Shown: positions 1 to 7,527 of the stretch, piece after piece
Layout of the letters: every line of letters starts with the position of its first letter
How positions within the stretch are numbered: position 1 is the first letter of the stretch
NCBI GenBank assembly: GCA_035546295.1
Contig: DATKBT010000119.1
Span: 1 to 7,527, forward strand
Reading direction: 5' to 3'
DNA length: 7,527 nt
Source of the DNA: DATKBT01 sp035546295
GTDB taxonomy: Bacteria > Acidobacteriota > Thermoanaerobaculia > Multivoradales > Multivoraceae
Position numbers and translations under genes: made by a program
Notes under the pieces: model-generated
The model's database searches: none
What the model was told of the DNA's origin: nothing
Seen by the model: the letters and a program-made list of their open reading frames with translations, nothing else

Positions 1-1956
<1,956 letters not shown>

Positions 1957-2031
1957 CGCCGGCGATGCCTGGTTGCCACGCTGGACGCGTCCCTCGGGAA
2001 ACTGCGCAGGCGAGCCGAGACGCACGCGCGC

Positions 2032-2040
2032 ACTGTACCA
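2032..2040 (-). promoter_or_regulatory. Possible extended -10 promoter element for the DUF255 gene
   Basis: On the minus strand this reads TGGTACAGT, a TGn extension followed by TACAGT, which matches four of six positions of the TATAAT consensus. It lies about 75 bases upstream of the ATG at 1956. No good -35 hexamer is present at the expected distance. Such matches occur by chance, so the call is weak and rests on position plus the TGn motif. Confidence 0.22.
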
Positions 2041-2219
2041 GCGGCGAGCTCTTCGATCCGGCCTGGATAGCCTCGGTGAGGTTCCGCCGAGCTCTCGTTC
2101 GTGACTTCCGCAGGCCCGACCTGGGCTCGTGAGCACTCCGAGCTGATCCTGCAGCTCGCCGACGGGTCCCTGCCGCTTGGGCTGAGCGCCTCGGCGAGAC
2201 CGATCCGCTGGCACCACCC

Positions 2220-2238
2220 CTCCCGCGGGTCGCGGGAG
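2220..2238 (-). terminator. Hairpin downstream of the hybrid kinase, candidate terminator
   Basis: This is a perfect 8-bp inverted repeat, CTCCCGCG and CGCGGGAG, around a 3-base loop. It starts about 50 bases past the kinase stop codon. On the minus strand no run of T follows the stem, so it is not a classical intrinsic terminator. It could be a weak or Rho-assisted end, or an mRNA 3'-end stabiliser. Confidence 0.35.
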
Positions 2239-2288
2239 CCGAGCCGGTGGATCACGGCGCAGCCCGAGGCAGCAGGGTCGCGGCCGGC

Positions 2289-5051
2289 TCAGGGCGCGTT
2301 CAAAGCGCTCGGGACGCGGCCGATGGCCTCCGCCACCGACTCGGAGAGCTGCTGCATCCGATAGGGCTTCTGCAGGAAGCCGGCGCCCTCGCCCTCGAGC
2401 TCCCGCTCCTGCAGCTCCTCGCTGGCGTACGCGGTGGCGAAGATCGCCTTGACGTTGGGGTCGATCTCGCGCAGCCTCTCGAGGCATTCGCGGCCACCCA
2501 TCCTGGGCATCATCACGTCGATGATCACGACCTCGATGTCGGCTCGGTGCGCGCGGAACACCTCGAGCGCCTGGACGCCGTCATTGGCGGTGATCACGGT
2601 GTAGCCGAGCTGTCCCAAGAGCTCGCGCGCGAGCTCCCGAATGATCTCCTCGTCGTCCACCACCAGGATGGTGCCGGCGCCCCGCACCATCTCGGGGCGC
2701 TTCTTGGGAGCCCGTACCAGCAGGTCGGGTGAATAGGGGAGATAGATCTCGAAGACCGATCCCTGCCCCTCCTCGCTGTGGACGGAGACGGAGCCCCGGT
2801 GGCTCTTGGTGACGCCGTAGACCATCGCCAGCCCCATGCCGGTCCCCGATCCGTTCACCTTGTCGGTGAAGAACGGCTCGAAGATCCGCTCCAATCTGTC
2901 ACTCGGGATGCCGACACCGGTGTCCGAAACGGTGATCCGGTTGTAGCGGCCGGGGGTGAGCCCGACGTGGGCGCGCACCGCGTCCTCGTCGACGTCGACG
3001 AGCTCGGTCGAGAAGGTGAGCTGACCGCCGGCGGGCATCGCGTCCCTGGCGTTGACCGCCAGGTTGAGCAGGAGCTGGTGGATCTGGCTGGGGTCGCCGG
3101 TGACCCACGGCGTCTCCCCGCTCAAGCGCTGGCTGACCTGGATGTTCTTGTGCAGGGTGCGCTCGAGGAAGGCGATGACGTCGCCGATCGCCTCGTTGAG
3201 GTCGACCGACACGCTCTGGAACTTGCCTTTGCGGGCGAAGCCGAGGAGCTGGGCGGTGAGCTCCTGGGCGCGGGTCGCAGCCCGCTCGATCACGCCGACG
3301 CTGTGCGCGGCCTGTGTTTCCTCGCCCACCTCGAGCTTGAGCAGGTCGGTGTAGCCGAGGATCCCGGTCAGCAGGTTGTTGAAGTCGTGCGCCACACCCC
3401 CGGCCAGCGTCCCCAGCGCCTCCATCTTCTGGGCGTGGCGATAGCGGCTCTCGAGCTCTTCCTTCTCCTGCTCGACCTGCTTGCGATCCGAGATGTCTCG
3501 CGACACGCCGAGGACGCCGATGATGCTCCGATCGTCGTCGAACAGCAACGAGGTGCGGTTCTCGAGCGTGATCGTCGAGCCGTCCTTGCAGATCGCTTCG
3601 AACTGGCTCGTGCGATGGCCGCGGGCGAGCTCGGGGCGCTTCTCGATCGCTCGCAGCACGTACTCGAGCTGCTTCCTCGCGTCGTCGGCCGACTCCGGCG
3701 TCAGGTTGGCGAGGATGTTCTTGCCGAGGATCTCGTCGACCTCGAACCCCCGCTGCTGGGTCACCGACGGGCTGATGTAGGTGCAGGTGAACTCGAGGTC
3801 ATGGGTGTAGATGACGTCGGAGAGGTTCTGCGCCACCAGCCGGTACCTCGTCTCGCTCTCGCGCAGGGCCTCCTCGGCGCGCTGCCGCTCCTCGTTCTCC
3901 ACGATCAGGCGCCGGTTCGCGGCAGACAGCGCCTCGGTCTGTTCGTTGAGCTCACGGGTCCGCTCCTGCACCAGTCGTGCGACCGCCGCCGACCGCTGGC
4001 CGGCTCGCAGCAGGAGGCTCGAGACGAGACCGGTGGTCAACAGCCCGAGCGCCAGGGCAGACCAGCTATCCGCGCTCCGGCGCGCCGCGACGTACGGCGG
4101 GGTGGCGCGCGCCACCAGCCGGATCGGCTCGCCCGCGCCCTCGTAAAAGGTCTGCGTCAGGGTGCCGCGGGCGAGCGCCTCGGCCAGCTCGAGGGAAAGC
4201 TCGTGGGCCTCGAGCTTCCCGTCGTCGGGGTAGATCGCTGTGTCGATCCCTTGCAGCGTCGCGGGCACGAGAAAGCCGAGCTCGTCGAGCGTCGAGTAGC
4301 TCACGGCTGAGACGAACCCTCTCAACCGCTCTCTCCGCTCCTCGACGCTCTCGGGCGTGACGCCGCCGGCGTAGAGCGGCAGGTAGTAGTGAAAAACCAT
4401 GTCGTAGCGCGGCGATTGCTGGAGGGGAATGTGGCCATGGCTCGCAACCGCCCCCGAATCCCGCGCGCGGTCCATCGCCAGCCGGGCCAGCGGATCGGTG
4501 TAATGGTCCACGCCCGGCCGTTCCTGGGACGCGACGTCGCTGGTCTCGAACAGGACCGGAAAGTACACGGGGCGCGCGTCGGCGGCGACGACCGAGCCGT
4601 CAGCCGTCTCGTGCAGGACGCGGAATCGGGAGCCGCCCCGGCCTGCCGATCGCTCGAGCTCGACACGTTCCGAATCGAGGACCCGGGGCAGGTACTCGAC
4701 GTTGACGAAGAACGCCGGAGCCTGCGCCCAGCGGATCACCCAGCGATGCTCGTCGACCGCCTCCTGGGTCACCTCGTCGAGCGACGACAGCTCCTCGGCC
4801 ATCGCGCCGAGCCGTCGCTCGACCTGGCTCGAGAAGGCGACGACCAGCGGCGAGCGCGTCAGGATCACCAGCTCGTGGACACCGCGCTCGACGTCCATCG
4901 CGATGCGCTGCCATTCCTGGGCGCGGAGGTTCGAGAACACGACGAGCGAGGCCGAGGCGCCCAACACGACGGTGAGGATCAGTGGAAGCTGCCGGCCCAG
5001 CCCGGATGTCACCTCGGGGCGGGCGGAGCCGTCGTCGACGTCTTCGCTCAT
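2289..5051 (-). CDS. Membrane-bound CHASE-PAS hybrid sensor histidine kinase with C-terminal receiver
   Basis: This encodes a 920-residue hybrid two-component kinase. The order is TM1 (about 22-40), an extracytoplasmic CHASE-like sensor (about 60-300, with YFPVLFET, DPLARLAMDRARDSG and YYLPLYAGG), TM2 (about 330-348), a coiled coil (about 355-400), PAS (about 402-515), HisKA with AHDFNNLL and phospho-acceptor His555, and HATPase with N-box NARDAM (667-672), DTGVGIP (710-716), FEPFFT (724-729) and GTGMGLA (736-742). It ends in a receiver with acidic pair Asp799/Asp800, phospho-Asp845, Thr873 and Lys895. All catalytic residues are present, so it should be active. CHASE domains bind small external ligands; this one's ligand cannot be read. 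HDFNN is typical of HPK4-type kinases. There is no output domain and no response regulator nearby, so a separate partner is inferred. Start: an in-frame ATG at 5144 would add 31 Pro/Ala-rich residues with several codons rare here (CTA, AGT, ACA, CGA). I prefer 5051; neither start has a strong Shine-Dalgarno site. Confidence 0.94.
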   Translation of the reverse strand: MSEDVDDGSARPEVTSGLGRQLPLILTVVLGASASLVVFSNLRAQEWQRIAMDVERGVHELVILTRSPLVVAFSSQVERRLGAMAEELSSLDEVTQEAVDEHRWVIRWAQAPAFFVNVEYLPRVLDSERVELERSAGRGGSRFRVLHETADGSVVAADARPVYFPVLFETSDVASQERPGVDHYTDPLARLAMDRARDSGAVASHGHIPLQQSPRYDMVFHYYLPLYAGGVTPESVEERRERLRGFVSAVSYSTLDELGFLVPATLQGIDTAIYPDDGKLEAHELSLELAEALARGTLTQTFYEGAGEPIRLVARATPPYVAARRSADSWSALALGLLTTGLVSSLLLRAGQRSAAVARLVQERTRELNEQTEALSAANRRLIVENEERQRAEEALRESETRYRLVAQNLSDVIYTHDLEFTCTYISPSVTQQRGFEVDEILGKNILANLTPESADDARKQLEYVLRAIEKRPELARGHRTSQFEAICKDGSTITLENRTSLLFDDDRSIIGVLGVSRDISDRKQVEQEKEELESRYRHAQKMEALGTLAGGVAHDFNNLLTGILGYTDLLKLEVGEETQAAHSVGVIERAATRAQELTAQLLGFARKGKFQSVSVDLNEAIGDVIAFLERTLHKNIQVSQRLSGETPWVTGDPSQIHQLLLNLAVNARDAMPAGGQLTFSTELVDVDEDAVRAHVGLTPGRYNRITVSDTGVGIPSDRLERIFEPFFTDKVNGSGTGMGLAMVYGVTKSHRGSVSVHSEEGQGSVFEIYLPYSPDLLVRAPKKRPEMVRGAGTILVVDDEEIIRELARELLGQLGYTVITANDGVQALEVFRAHRADIEVVIIDVMMPRMGGRECLERLREIDPNVKAIFATAYASEELQERELEGEGAGFLQKPYRMQQLSESVAEAIGRVPSALNAP

Positions 5052-5162
5052 GTTCGCAGGTCCGCGCTGCCGTGTGTCACTCGCATCGTTTAGCGCCGGC
5101 GCTGGGACGGTGCGCGCGGGCGGCGCATCGGCTCCTCGCGACATCGCTGGACCGGCCCGCCG

Positions 5163-5185
5163 CGTCGGGCTGCCAGATCCCGACG
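5163..5185. repeat. Inverted repeat upstream of the kinase
   Basis: CGTCGGG and CCCGACG form a perfect 7-bp inverted repeat around a 9-base centre. It sits about 20 bases upstream of the alternative kinase ATG at 5144 and about 110 bases upstream of the preferred one. It could be a leader hairpin or an operator. In DNA this G+C-rich, short repeats arise easily, so function is unproven. Confidence 0.3.
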
Positions 5186-5245
5186 AGAGCCCGGACCGCC
5201 TGGCGGCGACCGCGCGCCCAGCGGACTCGAGCCGATTGGCCGGTC

Positions 5246-5261
5246 AGAGAGAGAGAGAGAG
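5246..5261. repeat. (AG)8 dinucleotide microsatellite
   Basis: Eight uninterrupted AG units lie on the plus strand (CT on the minus strand), followed by GGAG. The tract is about 195 bases upstream of the preferred kinase start. It is the only simple sequence repeat noticed in the window. On the kinase mRNA, if transcription starts upstream of it, this would be a pyrimidine tract in the leader. Confidence 0.85.
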
Positions 5262-5273
5262 GAGCTTTCACGA

Positions 5274-5279
5274 AGTATG
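5274..5279 (-). promoter_or_regulatory. Possible -10 element for the kinase gene
   Basis: On the minus strand this reads CATACT, matching four of six positions of TATAAT, inside the most A+T-rich patch of the intergenic region. There is no convincing -35 hexamer 16-18 bases upstream. The same hexamer occurs just ahead of the gamma-glutamyltransferase-family gene at 7434-7439. If used, it would give a leader of about 210 bases before the ATG at 5051. Confidence 0.18.
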
Positions 5280-5311
5280 TCATGCAAACGGGCCCGACGA
5301 GCGCCCTCGAG

Positions 5312-5329
5312 GCGATTCGAAGGAATCGC
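5312..5329. repeat. Perfect 7-bp hairpin in the intergenic region
   Basis: GCGATTC and GAATCGC enclose a 4-base loop, GAAG. The stem includes three A/T pairs, so it is less easily explained by composition than the pure G+C repeats nearby. It begins about 147 bases past the stop codon of the upstream gene and is not followed by a T run on either strand. It may be a transcript-end structure or a binding site for a dimeric regulator; which one cannot be decided. Confidence 0.35.
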
Positions 5330-5393
5330 TGGATGTCTCGGCGCGAAGCAGGCTCGGGCGCTGGTGGCTGCGACGCTCCGCTGGGACACCGGT

Positions 5394-5408
5394 CGCCCCG
5401 GCCGGGCG
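5394..5408 (-). terminator. GC-rich hairpin past the gamma-glutamyltransferase-family gene, weak terminator candidate
   Basis: CGCCC and GGGCG pair around the self-complementary centre CGGCC. The structure is about 68 bases beyond the stop codon at 5476. There is no T tract after it on the minus strand, and the stem is only five base pairs, so it is at best a Rho-assisted or partial transcript end. Confidence 0.2.
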
Positions 5409-5475
5409 GTCTCGCTTTGCGCAAGCCCGGCGCCAGCGCGGTGTCACCGGGGCGGAAGGAGATGCTGCCGACGCA

Positions 5476-7413
5476 CTACCAGGCGATCCCGTAGTCGTCT
5501 CCGAAGTCGCTCGCGCCGCCCCACATCGTGCCGTGCTCGCGGTCGAACGCGATCGCGGTGATCGGCCCCGACGTCCTGGGGCGCGTCTCGACGCGATAAC
5601 CCATTCGGCGCAGCTCGGCGATCACCCACGGGGGCGTGTCGTCGCGCACCAAGAGACGACCCGGCTCGGCCCGGTGGTCGCCGAAGCTGCTCTGCATCTG
5701 GTAGCTGTTGAGGTTGGCCGCCTCCACCGCCTGCTGCACGTCCATGCCGAACTCGACGACGTTGAGGAAGAACTGCAGGAGGTTCTGGTCCTGCGAGTCG
5801 CCGCCCTGCACCGAGAACGCCAGGTACGGTTCGCCGTCCCGCAGCGCCAGGCTGGGCGTCAGCGTCGCCCGCGGGCGCTTGCCCGGCTCGGGCAGGTTGA
5901 ACGGGTTGAGCCGCTCGTCGAGCACGAAGCTCTGCATGCGCTGGGAGAGCCCGATCCCGGTCTCCCCCGCGACGAACGCTGGGATCCAGCCCCCCGAGGG
6001 CGTCACCGAGACCACCCAGCCGTCGGCGTCGGCGGCCTGGATCGAGGTCGTTCCGGCCAGGAACGCCTCGTCGGGGGTCATGGAATCCGGCCGTCCGAGA
6101 CTCGACTGCTGGAAACCCGCCTCGCCCTCGGCGTCGCCCTTGGGCGGCACCGGGGTCCACTGGTCGAGCAGCTCGAGGTAGGGATTCTTGCCGCCCTGGT
6201 AAGGGTAAGGGTCGCCGGGCTTGATGTCGAGCCGCGCCTTCGACCAGTCGATCTCCTCGAGCCGGTCTCTGGAGTACTCCTTCGACAGCAGGCCGTCGAT
6301 CGGCTCCTCGGGCGGGAAGTAGGGATCGCCGTAGTAGAAGTCGCGGTCGGCGAAGGCCAGGTTCATCGCCTGATAAAGCGCGTGCATGTAGCGTGCGCTG
6401 TTGTAGCCCATCGAGCGCAGGTCGAGGTTCTCGAGGATGTTCAGCGTCTGCAACAGCACCGGACCCTGCACCCAGTGGGTGAGCTTGTAGACCTCGATGC
6501 CCCGGTAGTCGGTCTTGACCGGCTCCTCGACGTAGACCTGCCAGCGGTCGAGGTCCTCCAGGGTGATCAGCCCGCCCGCCTCCTGGGTGGCGCGCACCAG
6601 CTCGCGCGCGACGTCGCCGCGGTAGAAGCGGTCGTAGGCGGCGTAGATCGCCTCCTTGCGGCCCTTGCCGGCGGCCAGCGCCTCGGCCTCCGCCTCGACG
6701 AGCTGGCGCAGCGTGGCGGCCAGGCCGGGCTGGCGAAAGATCTCGCCCGGGTAGGGCGCGGCGCGCTCCGGCTCGCCGTCGCTCGCGTCCGAGCCGGCGG
6801 CGTCACTCAGGTGCGGCAGAAAGACCTCGGCGGAGTGCTCCCACTGCTGGAGGATCTCGCGGCGGCTCTCCATGTTGTCGGCCTGATTCTGCTCGATCGG
6901 GTAGCCGTCGGCCAGCTCGATCGAGGGCGCCAGCACCTGCGCCAGCGACATCGTGCCGAACTCGGCGAGCATCGTCATCAGCCCCCCCGGCGTCCCCGGG
7001 GTCACCGCCGCCAGCGGGCCGTACTCGGGCGGGTACGGTATCCCCTTCTCCTTGAAGAGCTCGACGGTGGCGCCGGTAGGCGCCGCGCCCAGCGCGTTGA
7101 TCCCCTTGACCTCGCCGGAGCGCGGGTCGTAGATCAGCGCCTGGGTCTCGCCCCCCCACCCCAGCGTGTCCCACATCGTAGAAGTCGCGCCGAGCATGGC
7201 GCAGGCGGCGTCGACCGCGTTGCCCCCCTGGGCGAAGATCAGGGCGCCAGCAGTCGCCGCCAACGGCTTGCCGGTGATCGCCATCCACTCCTTGCCGTGC
7301 AAGACCGGCTTGTTCGTTCGCTGGGCCCGGGCGGCGGCGGAGAAGACCGTGAGCAGCGCGACGGCGGCCGCGAGCGACCCGAGACGCGCGACGTGGCGGG
7401 GGATGACACGCAT
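5476..7413 (-). CDS. Secreted gamma-glutamyltransferase-family protein (Ntn hydrolase) with divergent substrate pocket
   Basis: This encodes 645 residues. The ATG at 7413 has an AAGGAGG site 6 bases upstream and opens a clear Sec signal peptide (hydrophobic residues 11-28, predicted cleavage after ARA at 30), so the in-frame ATG at 7476 is rejected. Family features include GGNAVDAA (63-70), GWGGE (85-89), TPGTPGG and a GTTS motif whose Thr455 matches the autocleavage nucleophile of gamma-glutamyltransferases. Cleavage there would give a large subunit of about 424 residues and a small one of 191, the usual heterodimer layout. DGWVVSVTPSGG, KRPRATLTPSL and VQGGDSQDQ follow; Gly537-Gly538 match the oxyanion pair. 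Classical enzymes split glutathione gamma-glutamyl bonds in the periplasm. Here the positions aligned to E. coli Arg114, Asp433, Ser462 and Ser463 read Leu108, Gln494, Ala516 and Thr517, so the substrate is probably different. It belongs to the broad gamma-glutamyltransferase/acylase family; no gene name is assigned. Confidence 0.93.
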   Translation of the reverse strand: MRVIPRHVARLGSLAAAVALLTVFSAAARAQRTNKPVLHGKEWMAITGKPLAATAGALIFAQGGNAVDAACAMLGATSTMWDTLGWGGETQALIYDPRSGEVKGINALGAAPTGATVELFKEKGIPYPPEYGPLAAVTPGTPGGLMTMLAEFGTMSLAQVLAPSIELADGYPIEQNQADNMESRREILQQWEHSAEVFLPHLSDAAGSDASDGEPERAAPYPGEIFRQPGLAATLRQLVEAEAEALAAGKGRKEAIYAAYDRFYRGDVARELVRATQEAGGLITLEDLDRWQVYVEEPVKTDYRGIEVYKLTHWVQGPVLLQTLNILENLDLRSMGYNSARYMHALYQAMNLAFADRDFYYGDPYFPPEEPIDGLLSKEYSRDRLEEIDWSKARLDIKPGDPYPYQGGKNPYLELLDQWTPVPPKGDAEGEAGFQQSSLGRPDSMTPDEAFLAGTTSIQAADADGWVVSVTPSGGWIPAFVAGETGIGLSQRMQSFVLDERLNPFNLPEPGKRPRATLTPSLALRDGEPYLAFSVQGGDSQDQNLLQFFLNVVEFGMDVQQAVEAANLNSYQMQSSFGDHRAEPGRLLVRDDTPPWVIAELRRMGYRVETRPRTSGPITAIAFDREHGTMWGGASDFGDDYGIAW

Positions 7414-7419
7414 GGCGAA

Positions 7420-7426
7420 CCTCCTT
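7420..7426 (-). promoter_or_regulatory. Strong ribosome binding site that fixes the start at 7413
   Basis: On the minus strand this reads AAGGAGG, separated by the 6 bases TTCGCC from the ATG at 7413. It is the best Shine-Dalgarno match in the window. It decides the start of the gamma-glutamyltransferase-family gene in favour of the ATG directly ahead of the signal peptide. Confidence 0.85.
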
Positions 7427-7433
7427 GCCCGCC

Positions 7434-7439
7434 AGTATG
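7434..7439 (-). promoter_or_regulatory. Possible -10 element ahead of the gamma-glutamyltransferase-family gene
   Basis: On the minus strand this reads CATACT, four of six matches to TATAAT, only about 20 bases upstream of the ATG. A start site here would leave a very short leader that would still include the ribosome binding site only in part. No -35 element is seen. It is recorded because the surrounding DNA is otherwise almost pure G+C. Confidence 0.12.
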
Positions 7440-7505
7440 CCATCCCCCGCGTCAGGCGCTCAGGAGGCCGCCACACGCCCTTGTCGGCCTCGTCGACCCG
7501 AGCCC

Positions 7506-7523
7506 GCGCCCGTCTGCGGGCGC
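7506..7523. terminator. GC hairpin at the right edge, possibly the end of an upstream transcript
   Basis: GCGCCCG and CGGGCGC form a perfect 7-bp stem with a 4-base TCTG loop. It lies about 95 bases upstream of the gamma-glutamyltransferase-family start. Only two T follow on the plus strand and none on the minus strand. It could terminate a gene lying beyond the right edge, but that gene is not visible. Confidence 0.3.
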
Positions 7524-7527
7524 TTGG

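Larger units (their letters stand above)
1957..2288. other. Intergenic region between the hybrid kinase and the DUF255 gene
   Basis: These 332 bases separate the kinase stop codon from the start of the DUF255 gene. I see no convincing gene here: the short frames on both strands have Arg/Ser/Pro-rich translations and no family resemblance. The region holds an 8-bp hairpin at 2220-2238, just past the kinase, and a possible extended -10 element at 2032-2040 reading toward the DUF255 gene. It therefore probably contains the kinase's transcription end and the DUF255 promoter. Confidence 0.6.
5052..5475. other. Intergenic region between the gamma-glutamyltransferase-family gene and the kinase
   Basis: These 424 bases (331 if the kinase starts at 5144) show no credible gene. 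The overlapping short frames on both strands give Arg/Ala/Pro-rich translations without recognisable motifs. The region contains an (AG)8 tract, inverted repeats at 5163-5185, 5312-5329 and 5394-5408, and an A+T-richer patch near 5264-5290 that stands out from its surroundings. On position it should hold the end of the upstream transcript and the kinase promoter and leader. Confidence 0.6.

Noticed and set aside
2778..4310. Plus-strand open frame of 510 codons opposite the hybrid kinase
   Set aside because: It is also in codon register with the kinase gene and explained by the lack of TTA/CTA/TCA codons. The translation is Leu/Asp/Val/Gly-rich and repetitive, without domains.
5077..5424. Minus-strand small frames in the intergenic region, including a possible 69-codon version starting at 5283
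   Set aside because: No ribosome binding site, Arg/Ala-rich translation, overlap with the kinase start region, and no recognisable family.
5277..5561. Plus-strand frame of 94 codons with a purine-rich AGGAG upstream
   Set aside because: The spacing to the ATG is about 12 bases and the AGGAG is part of the AG repeat. The product is highly Arg-rich and runs antisense into the 3' end of the gamma-glutamyltransferase-family gene.
5444..6160. Minus-strand frame of 238 codons inside the gamma-glutamyltransferase-family gene
   Set aside because: It is a shifted frame of a gene with a full-length family match. The Gly/Arg/Ala-rich translation is typical of an off-frame reading in G+C-rich DNA.

Overview
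The window is a G+C-rich bacterial segment, by eye around two thirds G+C or more. It carries three protein genes, all on the minus strand. Codon third positions are dominated by G and C, which also creates very long spurious antisense reading frames. The gene set (an exported gamma-glutamyltransferase-family enzyme, a large CHASE/PAS hybrid histidine kinase, and an exported thioredoxin-like DUF255 protein) suggests a large-genome, Gram-negative-type environmental bacterium, for instance from Acidobacteriota or a neighbouring phylum. That placement is inference from family resemblance; no rRNA or phylogenetic marker is present.

Layout in the direction of transcription (right to left). Positions 7527-7414 are a short leader with a GC hairpin at the edge and a near-perfect Shine-Dalgarno site. 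Positions 7413-5476 encode a secreted gamma-glutamyltransferase-family protein of 645 residues; the autocatalytic Thr-Thr pair and the Gly-Gly are kept, but several glutamyl-binding residues of classical enzymes appear replaced. Positions 5475-5052 are an intergenic region with several inverted repeats and an (AG)8 tract. Positions 5051-2289 encode a membrane-bound CHASE-PAS-HisKA-HATPase-REC hybrid kinase; an upstream in-frame ATG at 5144 is the alternative start. Positions 2288-1957 are an intergenic region with an 8-bp hairpin placed like a kinase terminator. Positions 1956-1 encode an exported DUF255/YyaL/SPATA20-family protein whose C-terminus runs off the left edge.

The three genes share an orientation but are separated by about 330-420 bases, so they are more likely independent transcription units than one operon. 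Nothing seen ties them into one pathway. I found no mobile element, CRISPR array, tRNA, rRNA or phage gene. The window looks like ordinary chromosome. The most notable points are the altered substrate pocket of the gamma-glutamyltransferase homologue and the export signal with a low-complexity linker on the DUF255 protein.
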